Source: an uncultured bacterium (GTDB lineage Bacteria > Verrucomicrobiota > Lentisphaeria > Victivallales > UBA1829). Taken from it: 64,000 nt of DNA. The notes below the pieces were generated by a model, which saw only the letters and a list, made by a program, of their open reading frames with translations, made no database searches and was not told the DNA's origin. The stretch is taken from positions 62,001 through 126,000 of the forward strand of contig CACYHQ010000007.1 in assembly GCA_902774245.1 (NCBI GenBank), read 5' to 3'. Of this stretch, positions 15,701 to 27,700 are shown piece by piece. Position numbers and translations under genes: made by a program. Position 1 is the stretch's first letter, and every line of letters starts with the position of its first letter.

Positions 15701-18700
15701 CGTGTCCGACACCTCCATCGTCGTCTACTCGACCGATGTGGTCTACGTCAACTCCGGCTTCGACGCCAATTCCGACATTATCGTCGACGGCAACAAGCTC
15801 CTCTACGGCAAGAACGCGTTCGCAAGCGTCGAAGAAGCCGTCGCGGGCGCCAAGGCCGGCGCGAAGATCGTCATCGTCAATGACAAGTCCGGCATGGACG
15901 TCAACGCCGCCAGCTTCGACGTCGTTCTCGACGGCTCCACCGTCGGCAACGTCACCGCGAAGACCCTCGGCGTCACCAGCGACAGCAAGGCCAACAGCAT
16001 TGCTTCCGCCACCCGTCTTACGATCGACGCGGGCGCGGTCCTGAGCGTTGCTGACACGATCCCGGCCAATCTCCCGATCGCGATCGATGCCTCCGAAGGT
16101 GCAGGCTCCCGCCTTGCCCTTGACGTCGACGCCACGAAGGTCACGCTCTCCGAAGACCAGGTTACGGTCATCGGCAAGAACACCTATTCGGCCAAGGTCC
16201 TCGACGGCGAATCCGCGCACGCGGGCGACCTTTATCTTATCTCTACGGATGTCGTCTACTTCGCACCGAACAAGTACGAAGAAATCATGGGCGAACGCCA
16301 GGTCGTCATCGACGACGTTCCGCAGGTCGATCCCGAGACCGGCGAACCCATCATGGAACAGTACGGCACCGGCGTCTATAAGGCCACCTTCGTCGACGGC
16401 GACTTCGACAAGGCGACCGGCGACGCTCTGTTCGACGGCGTCAATATCTTCCAGTCGAAGGATGATGCCGTTGCGGTCGCGACCGGAGTTACCGGCGTGC
16501 TCGTCATCGTCGATCACATGCTCGAAAACCATTTCAAGGTCGCCGGCGTCACCACGGCGTTCGAGAGCGACATGGAAACCGTCAGCGGCGTCAACCGCAG
16601 CATCTACGGCGGCGTGACGTCCGATCAGTCCTACACGGGCGAGGGAGACCTCACCGTCATGGTCCTCGGCACGACGATGAGAGGCAACCTCTATGCCATC
16701 GCCAAGAAGGCCACGATCAAGGAGGTTGACACCTACACCCTCGTCATCAAGGATACGACCCATCTCAGCAACAACGCTGATCACTGCGCGTATTTCGTTG
16801 CCAGGGACAACGGCAGCCAGATCGACGGCGATGTCTTCGTCAATGTCAGCAACAGCGTGTTCAACGGCCAGGCCACGACCACGGTCGGCGGCAACAGCAC
16901 GGTCGGCGGCGACATCACCTACGACATCTCCGGCAGCACGTTCACGGCGGGCCTCTCCCTCGTTACGAACAACATGAACGCCAAGGTCTCCGGCAACATC
17001 AACGCCGAGATCTCCGGCTCCAGCATCGCCGGTTTCTATGTCGGTTACGGCACGTTCGGCACCGACGAGACCGCTCCGATCGACATCGACGTCAAGGTCA
17101 CCAATTCCAGGATCAGCGATTTCCGAGCCTTCCGCGTGAGCGAAGACGCCAACATCCTTCCTGTCATCAATGCCAACCTCAACGTCGAGATCTACGACTC
17201 GTCCGTGAGCGGCGCCTTCTACGCGGTGTACACCGGCGACTGGGACGGCGGCTCCGGCGTCAGACTGCGCTACACGGCGTACAACTCCGGCAGCATCACC
17301 GTGACCTTCGGCGGCGTCTCCGGCCTCGACCAGGTCCACGGCGGCGACTCCCTGACGCACAGCCGCAACGCTCTGCAGAACTTCAACATCCCGACCCTGC
17401 TCCACATTGTGAAGGGCGAGAAGAGCGAAACGACGGTTGCCAACTGGGTCATGGAATGGGAAACCATCATGGTCGACGCAAACGCGACCTTCCAGGTTAA
17501 CAACGACATCCAGTATCTGTCCGGCGACGTCACCGGCCGTATCGTGAACGACGGCCAGGTTGCCCTGTACAAGATCAACATGGCCGGTTTCGAAGGCGGC
17601 ACCCGCGCCGTCATCCGCGCCAACAACATCTACGTCAATGAAGATCATTCCGGCATCGAAATGATCGGCAGCGAAGACATCGAAGGTCGTTACGAGCTCG
17701 TTCTCGTCGGCAGCGGCAACAGACTGAAGCAGATCGGCGTGTACGACAAGGCCAGCGACATCTACCTGAACAGCACGTATGCCTCCGGCATCCACGGCAC
17801 CTTCGACGGCAGCCAGGTCCTATACTTCGGCTACAATGCTCTGAATGATGCTTCCGAAGCCGAATCCCTCATCTCCGAGTGGGGCAACGCCCTGGTCATC
17901 ACCGGCGGTACCTTCGGCGATATCGAATTCGCCGACGCCCTGACCGTCCGCGCCGCCACTGTGGACTCCCTGACCGGTTCCGGCAGCGACGACGACGTGA
18001 CCATCACGATCGAAGCCAAGGCCGCCATCGGCTCCCTCGTCGTGACCGACAGCGCGGTTGCCGGCGATGTGAACGTCACCGTCAACGGCGCGCTCGCCTC
18101 CGAGGCGGACATCGACGGCGTCAGGGACCAGGTCGCAGGCAAGGCCAAGCTCGACATCAAGGCGACGACCGATCTCGGCGATGTCACCAACTTCGACGAA
18201 GTCACGGTGGCCAAAGGCGCGGAAGTTGTGTTCAGCACTCTGACCAACGCTTCCCTGAGCGTCTTTGCGACCAACACCATCTCGGCCGACAGCATCACGC
18301 TCGGCAGCGATGTCATCACGATCGACGTCACCAACTACGACGGCGGCCCGCGCACCCTGATCTACACCGTGAACGGCATCACCGACTTCGCGGCCTCCAA
18401 GGTCAAGCTCGTCGCGGCCGACGGTTCGACCGTTACCCCCGATGACTTCACCGTCAACTACGCCGACGGCAACCTGTCCATCGTCACCAAGAAACCGACC
18501 GACATCTACCTGAACAGCGAGTATTCGGCCGCCACCACCGGCACGTCCTATGACGGCGTCTACCTGGAATACGGCTTCAACGCGTTCAGCACGATTGCCG
18601 ATGCGGTCTCCGCTGTCGGCGAAGGCTACAGCGTCATCATGACCGGCGGCGAATTCGCCGACACCATCACGCTCGACGGCGTTCCGTTCATCCTGAAGGA

Positions 18701-21700
18701 AGGCATCCTCGGCATGGTCAAGGGCGGCTCCCTCACGGTTGAAGGCAGCGCCACCGTGACCGACGGTATCGAAGACATCTCCGCTCTCACGGTCGACGCC
18801 GGCGGAACCCTCGTCGCGGATCACATCGACCTGCTCGACGGCTCCTCGATCACCGTCACGGCCAACAGCTTCAAGACGGAAGAAGGCAACCTGCACAAGG
18901 TCATCGACACGGTCACCGGTATCTCCGGCACGACCACGTTCAACGGCCAGGGCGTCTACGTGTTCTACCAGAACAACGACCTGTACGTCCTCGACAAGAG
19001 CCGCATCTATGTCGATCCGACCTACACGGCTGCCATCACCGGCACCACCGCCTTCACCGGCGACACCCTGATCTTCGGCGTCAACGCGTTCGCGGTCCCG
19101 TCCAACACGAACTTCGCTGAAGCCACCGAGGTCAACAATGCCCTCGTCGCCGGCGGCACGATCTTCGTTCTGAACTGGGGTACCCGCGGCACGCAGGCCG
19201 GCGACCTCCGCGTCATGAAGGACGTCAGCATCTACACGCAGGGTCCGACCAACTACTCCATCGTCTTCGGCAACAACGGCGGCGACGGACACGTGGTCAA
19301 CGATGATATCCACATCACCATCAGCAACACCGGCACGCCGCAGGGCAACACCCGCATCATCCACAGCGGCAACGACAATGCCCCCTGGACCTTCAACGGC
19401 AACGTCTACATCACGTTCAACGGCACCGGCAACCTCAATACGAACGCGAACTTCGGTATTGTGGCCCGCTCCAGGTTCAACGGCGACATCGTCCAGATCA
19501 ACATGGACGGTTCCAACGGCATGAACAACGATGCCGACTACTGGATCTTCCGCAATATCGTGGGCGGCGCCTTCGACAACGTCGGACTGGTCGAAGTCAA
19601 CATCACCGGCGTGACGACCCCGAACTCCAAGTGGGCCGGCATCTTCGACGGCGATCCGACCATCTCCGCCAAGAAGGTCGTCCTTAACATGACGGACTGC
19701 GTGTACCGCGGCGGCAACTGGTCCTACAGTATGGTCACCAACGGCGCCAACTCCAGAGCCACGAACTACGACGTGCACATCAGCGGCACCACGATCGAAG
19801 GTCTCCTCTCCGGTCTGCGCAGACGCGACCAGAACGTCCCGGGCACTGGTTCCGAGTACTCCGGCACGAGAACGCTGTACGTCGACGGCAACAAGATCAG
19901 CCGTGTCCAGCAGGCTCAGATGTTCAACCACATCGTGATCGACGCCAACGCCCAGCTGATCGTCAACAACGCCAACAATCCGAGACTCGGCGCGGTCCAG
20001 TTCCTGGCCTCCAGAACCGCCGGAACCTCCGGATTCGACGACAAGGATAGCATCATCATCAACGTCAGCACCTATGAAGGCGCCGACAAGATGCTCATTC
20101 AGGCTCCGAGCTTCTCCTATGGCCAGAACGCGAGTGCCACCCTCGACGACGTCGACGTCATCATCGAAGGCGACACCGAAGGCAAGTTCATTGCCGGCCT
20201 CGGCCTGACCAAGGGCGTGTACATGATCACCAAGAACGGCGACGTGCTCTTCAACTCCTCCTACACGGCTGATGACAACGGTACCGCGGTCGGCGACACC
20301 TTCGTCCACATGGACGAGATCAACCCCGAAGATTCCAACGCGTTCAACGTCTTCGACGATGCCAAGGCTGCGTTCGACGCGCATGAAGCCGCCAATCCGG
20401 GCCGCACGCTATTCGTGACCGGCAACGGCGACAGTGCGTTCTACGCTGACGGCTATGCCGTGACCATCTCCGGCGGCACCTACGAGAACGGCGTGTACGG
20501 CACCGACGATGAAAAGGATTCCGTCGCTTCCGTCAGCCTGAAGATCACCGACGGCCAGTTCTTCGAAGTCGCGGCCTCCGATGGCAACGGCTCCGTTACC
20601 GGCGCCGCCACGATCGAACTCGCCGGCGGCAAGTTCGGTATCGCGGCAGTCTATCAGACGCCGGAAGCTACCGAAGAGAATCCGAATCCGGAACCCGAGA
20701 AGGTTGAAGACGAAGTCTCCGCCACGATCAGCGGCAGCAGCGACAACGTGGGCGGCGTCAGCTCCCTCGTCGTCAGCGCCGACCTAACGATCAACGGCTC
20801 CATCGAAGACTTCGATGCTGCGACCGTGAACGCCAACCTGACTGTCACGGGCGACTTCGAAGCCGAAACCATCACGATCGACGCCAGCAAGATCGTGAAG
20901 GTCGAAGGCGACATCGATGCAACCACGATCATCATCGACGCGACCCAGTACGTCGGACCTTCGAAGGTCATCGCGGTTTCCGACACCTTCGAAACCCTGG
21001 CGGACCAGCCGGCCGTCACCATCCTCGGCGACGCCGAAACCTACGACTACAAGTACGTCGAAGATACCCTGTACCTCGTGTCCAAGCACGCGGGCAACGT
21101 CTATCTGAACAGCACCTGGGATGAATCCATCTCCGGTACGATCTACAACGGCGAACTCCTCGTCTGGGGCGTCAATGCGACCAACAGCATGGACGAAGCG
21201 GTCCTGAAGCTCACCGATGACTACTCGCTGTTCATCACCGGCGGCAACTTCGCCGGCACCTACACGTTCTCCGGCAATGCCAAGATCGACATCCGCGACG
21301 ATGCCACCACCATCGGCGGCCTCGTTCTCGGCGACGGCTCCACCATCACGATCTCCGGCGTTACCAGCGGCAAGTCCTCCATCGGCAGCATCGTCGCCGT
21401 GGAAGGCTACACCTCCGGCGTCAACGTGACCGCGTTGAGCGAGACCGCCTTCGGCGCTCTCTCCGACATCCGTTCCATCACGGTTGCCGCGGGTCAGGTC
21501 TCCGCCGACTCCATCACCTACCGTGAAAACGGCGGATCCCTCACCATCGACTTCGCCGACTACACCGCCGGCGCAGGCGTGGTCCTCCAGACCAAGGATG
21601 GCATCAGCAACTTCATCCAGCCGGTCGAAGGCCAGACCTTCAGCCGCACGACTGTCGGCGCCAACAACAACACCGACAGGCTGATGCCGTACTACGACGA

Positions 21701-24700
21701 AGCCAAGAAGGCCGTCGTGGCCGTCGAACGCGGCGCGTTTGCGTTCCTCGATGCCAATGCCAGCGCCGACGAAAACGGCACTGTCGTGACCATCGATGGC
21801 CAGACCGCCACGAAGGTCTACGGTTACAACTACTCCGAGTGGAACGTCAACGTCGGTCGTTACCTGATCTCCGGCGGCACGCTCTTCGCCGACGGCGGCG
21901 AAGAAACGCCCTTCTACTGGTTCTTCACGGCCGCACCCATCAATGTGAACGTCAACCACATCAGAACCGGCGGCTTCGTGGCCGGCTACAACGATGACAG
22001 CGCCGCGGACGAGAAGTACCGCGACGGCGAATTCACCGCGGTCATCAACGCCTCCACGATCACCTGGTTCGCCGCGATCGCCGGCCAGGGCAACAACACG
22101 ACCCATCAGGAAATGGTCGTTGCCAAGTACGACGATACGGAAGAAGAGTGGAACGATGTCGCATGGAACATCACGATCTCCAACGGCACCCACGACACCA
22201 ACGACTTCCGCGTCGCGCGCTATGCCAACCTCTCCGGCGGCACCGTGAACGTCACGTTCTCCGACTACCTGCTCCGCGGCGACCTGATGCTCTTCGACCG
22301 TGTCTTCAACGGCAAGGCTGAAGGCCACGACGGCGATGAGCTGAAGGAAGTCAACGTCACCCTGACGAACGTCCAGGAACCCGCTGCCAAGTGGATCCAG
22401 GTCTGGGAACCGCAGGAAAGCAACAGCACCAAGATCAATCTGACGATCACCAACATGAACATGGCTGGTGACAACACGTCCACGATCGGTCTCTTCGGTG
22501 TCGACACCACCGGATCCTGGAACGGCGAAGCCGACGTCTACATCACCGGCCTCACCAACACCCAGGGCAACCTGAACGGCGGCCGCGGCCAGACCGGCGG
22601 CGGTCTCGACAACATCGACGGCGTCCGCAGACTCCACGTGTATGGCACTGAGAACAACATTGCCACCATCAGAGAGTTCACGAGCATCGAAGTTGCCGAC
22701 GGCGCTCTGCTGAGAGCCAACAACATCTCCGTGTCCGAAGGCGAAGGCTTCATCCTCCGCGGCGAAGCCGGATACAAGGGCGATGCCAAGGTCTACGTTG
22801 TGGCCGGTACCACGATCTCCGGCAACACCGAAGCTCAGTTCCTCGACGCGAACGACGAGGAGATCGAAGGCTATGCTGCCGTCGTTGGTAACACCACCGC
22901 GTTCGTCTACTACACCGAAGGCGATGTGTACTTCAACAACACGTTCAGTGATGCGACCACCGGCACGGCTGTCGTCGAAGCCAGCGGCATCACGAACTTC
23001 CTGGTGTACGGTGACAACGCTGTCTCCGGCATGCAGGCCGCCTCGGCCGCCATGGATGCCCGTGACGACGCCACGATCTACGTCCTCGGCGCTGCCAGCT
23101 CGAACTTCGAGACCCGCGGCTACCGCATCGTCTTCAACAGCGGCCGTGCCACCACCATCTGGGGCGGCTTCAACGGCACCGCTGAAGAAGTTCAGGAAAC
23201 CGTGAGCTCCGCCGACATCACCGTCAATAGCGGTGCGACCGTGACGAACATCTACGCTGCCGGCGCTCAGGCAATGGTCTCCGGCGACGTCAACATCACC
23301 ATCGGCGAAGGCACCTCCATCGCCGGTATCATCGACGGCGCTCAGAACTTTGTGGCCGGCGACAGATTCCTGACCTTCAAGGGCTCCGCGACGGTCAAGG
23401 GCGATGTCCTCGGATTCAGCAAGGTCTCTGTTGATGCTGATGAAGTCGTCGCTGTCGGCGGCACCGTCAGCAACGCTGCCATCGTGATCGACGCGACGGG
23501 CTTCAAGAACTCCTCCAAGATCGTCATGTCCTCCGAGGCCGGTTTCGATGATTCCGTCACCGTCTCCGTGATCGGCGAAGGCTTCAGCTACGAGTTCACC
23601 GAAGACAAGAAGTCCCTCCTGGTCGTTTCCCCGTTCGTCGGCGACACGTTCTTCAACACCGACTGGACTCCGGACGACGTCGCGGGTCTCTTCGTCGGCG
23701 GCGTGGAACTCGTCTGGAACAAGAACGCCTTCAACACCCTGGCCGGTGCGGCCGGTGCGGTCGGCGCGGGCTACTCCGTCGTTATGGACGGCGGCACGAC
23801 CTCCGAAAGCGCGGACCTCGCGGGCCACGACTTCGTGTCCGGCGGTACCGCCGCCAGCTCCGTCGGCAACGTCTCCAGCACGGGCGCGACCCTGACGGTC
23901 TCCAATGACCTGACCGCGTCCGGCCTCGCCGGATTCGCCGCCATCGACCTGACCGCGGGCAAGACCCTCACGGTCTCCGGCGGCATCGATCTGGCTGCCA
24001 ACGCCGCGATCAACATCGACGTGACCGGTTACACGCAGACTGCGGACGACGTCGTCCTCATCGCCACCGGAACCGGCATCGCCAACATCGACACCGCGAC
24101 CATCAGCGTGGTCGGCAAGAACGAAACTCCGTTCCTCGTCTACTACGATGCGGAAGACAAGAGCGTGCACATGAAGAACGTCGACAAGTTCTACGTTGAC
24201 GTGGCTTACGGCACCGCCGGCGAGAACATCCAGCCCGGCCAGACCGACCCGACCACGGGCGAAGCGCTCGTCTTCGGCGTGAACGCGTTCTACTCCTTCG
24301 CCGATGCGTCCAGCAAGATGAAAGCCGGTCAGACGATCTACGTGTACAACATCGAAGGTGATGCCAACACGCAGAACAAGATGGCCAGCATGTACATCGC
24401 CAACAGCGTTGCGAACAATGTCAGCTGCGGTTTCACCAGCGGCGACCAGTCCTTCGTCGGCGATGTCTCCCTGACGATCGTGAACAGCACGTTCGCGACC
24501 GTTGACGGCGACTACCTGATGGGCAACGTGACCGACGGCGAACCCTGGAACCACCAGAACCGGATCTTCGGCAATGTCACGCTCGAAGTGACCGGCTCGA
24601 CGATGGGCGTTCCCAACACCGGCGGCAACATGACCCGCGTCTATCACTACACGCAGGTCTACGGCACCGCTGAAAATCCGGCCCTCGTGACGATGAGCTT

Positions 24701-27700
24701 CAAGGATACCGTCATCAGCAACGATATCCTCTTCATCGGCGACTCCCCGATCGGCAAGACCACTGAAATCGACGGCCAGACCTACACCGGCGCCGACCTG
24801 GTCATCAACCTTGAAAACGTTGATGTCCCGGCTGCCAAGTGGTGGAGAATCCAGGACGGCGACCAGGAATCCAAGGGCACCATCTCCGTCAACATCAAGG
24901 GCAGCACCTTCGCTTCCCAGAGCGGCACGATGCGTCTTGCTCTCGACAACAACTGGGGTACCGGCTGGGGCGCGATTCCGCGCAGCAGCTCCGACTTCGT
25001 CTTCACGGTTGAAGACTCGGTCATCAACGGCTATCTCATCGCCGGTCGTCTCGACTACGGCCGCGACGATGCCGAACTGGCTGACACCTACACCGGCGCG
25101 AAGACCCTGACCGTTGTCGGCGATGTCAAGATCACCAACACACTCTGGTTCAGAGAGCTCAACCTGACCGCCGATTCCAACTTCACCGGAACCACGCTCC
25201 GCATGGCCACCGCCGGTTCGACGATCAACGTCGACATCACCGGCTACACCGGAAAGAGCAAGGTCCTCGTCAGCATGACCAATGCGTTCGAGAACTTCGA
25301 CAAGGCCACGATCAACGTTGTGAAGGATGAAGGCTCCAATGTCGACATTCTCGCTTCCGACCGCGCCATCGTCATCAAGGGCGAAGTCAAGGACGTCTAC
25401 GCGAACAGCACGTACACGGCTGCCGTCACCGGTACCGTCTACGAGCCGACCGGCGAGCTCCTGCTCTTCACCGCCAACGCCTTCGACAAGATGGCGGATG
25501 CCATCACGGCCGTGGCGGCCGACGGTACGATCTACGTCACCGGCGGTTCCCTCGAAGTTGCGACGGCTCTGCCGACCAACAGCATCACGATCGACGCAGG
25601 CGCCAACCTGACCTACAAGGGCGGCGTTGCGATCACCATCACCGATGCGTTCGTGAACGAAGGCACGCTGACGATGTCCACGGATGGCTTCGACCTCTCC
25701 AGCGGCAAGACCCTGGCCCTGTCCGCCGGCTCCATCTCCGGTACCGGCAACTACAAGGTCATCGGCGACACCAGATACCTCCTCCAGAAGGACGGCAACG
25801 CGTACTACTTCGTCGAACGTAAGCTCGACGTGTACGTGAACACCTCCTGGAGCGATCTGGAAGACGGCACTGTGGTCACGCTGCTCTCCGGCGGCACCGC
25901 CACCATCGGCACCGACGCGTTCGCGTCCGGCGACGCTGCTTTGGCGAACGTCTTCGGCGGCGGCTCGATCACGATCGAAGCCGGCGACATCGCGTTCAGC
26001 TCCAAGGTGACCTGCACGGTCAACGCTCTCACGGGCGTCAACGTCAGCACCACGATCATCGACGATCAGGGTGTCCTGACGGTCAGCGAAGGCGCTTCCG
26101 CCGCCAACATGACTGTCCGTAAGGGCGGCACCCTGACGGTCGACGCCGGTGCTCTCCTGACCGGTACGCTCGCTCTCGGCAACGGCTCCACCGCCACCGT
26201 CAACGGCACGTTTGACTTCAACCTGGCCGGTATCGCGGCCGGCAACGAAGCCATCGTGAACAACATCGCGGGTATCGGCGGCGCGCCGACCTACACGATC
26301 ACGGTTGACGCCACCCAGGCCGACGGCACCTACACGCTGGCCGGCGGCGCTTCCACGTTCGCCATCACCGGCGGTATCGTCGTGAAGACCACCTCCGCGG
26401 AAATCGGCACGCTGACGACCCTCGGCAAGACCGAGAACTTCGGCGGCATCCTCTACACGCTGGGTATCACCGACAACGGCGATCTGGCTCTCACCAGAGA
26501 AGTCTACATCGCCCCGATCGAAGTCACCTACGTGAACAGCGAATGGGCCGGCCTTGCTGCTGACACGATCGTTCAGGTCGCTGGCGGCACCGCCAAGATC
26601 GGTTACGACGCGTTCGCGACCGGCGACGAAGGTATTGCTGCGGTCGTCGACTACGGCAAGGTCGAAGTCGTCGGCGGCACGGTCTCCTTCACGGATGCCA
26701 TCGCCAAGACCATCGTGATCAACAACGATGCCACGCTCGTCGGCAACGCCACGTTCGCTACCGCGATCACCGTCACCGGCACCGTCGCGTTCGACACCGC
26801 CTTCGCGAGCACGGAAGCAGCCCAGTTCGGCGGCTTCTCCTTCGTGGGCGGCGAAACGAAGTACACGCTGACCGATGCGGCCGGCGTCATCGGCGACTAC
26901 AAGCTCGCCTCCGACGTCACCGCATTCACCGGCTCCATCTCGTTTGCGGACGGCGCTCTGACTGTCGGCGGCGACGCTGTCGTGGTCGATGACCTCGCCT
27001 ACACGGTCGCCATCGTCGGTACCGACCTCGTTCTCTCGGTCGCCGAATACGTCCCGCCGGTCGTTGTCCCGACACAGGCGTACGTGAACAGCGAATGGGT
27101 TTCCTATGCTGAAGGCACGGTCGTTCCGGTCACTGGCGGCACCGCCGTCATCGGTTACGACGCGTTCGCGGATCTCGCTTCGGCCATCACCGGCACAACT
27201 GACGACGGCAAGATCAACGTCGTCGGCGGCTACATCACCTTCGCGTCCGGCTACAGCAAGACCATCACGGTCGAATCCGCGGCCACCGTCATCGGTTCCG
27301 CCAACTTCGACAAGCCCATCACGATCGACGGCACGATCAACTTCAGCACTGCCTTCGCGACCGCGGCGGAAGCTCAGTTCAAGAACTTCTCCAACGTCAC
27401 GACCAGCGCCTCGACGTCCTACGTGCTGACCGATACGAACCCGACCGCGGGTACCTTCCTGCTCGCCTCCAACGCAGCCACGTTCAACAGCAACGTCGAG
27501 CTCAATGTTGGCGAAGCGTGGTACACGCTGACGGTTGGCGCGGATGCCATCCAGGTTGGCGACTTCACCTACGCGCTCGGCATCACCGCCAACAGCGAAC
27601 TCGCTGTGACGGTCGCCGCGTACGTCCCGCCGACCCCGCCGTCCGATTACATCGCCAAGGGCGACCGCGACGGAAACGGTATCTCCGACGTGATGTTCGT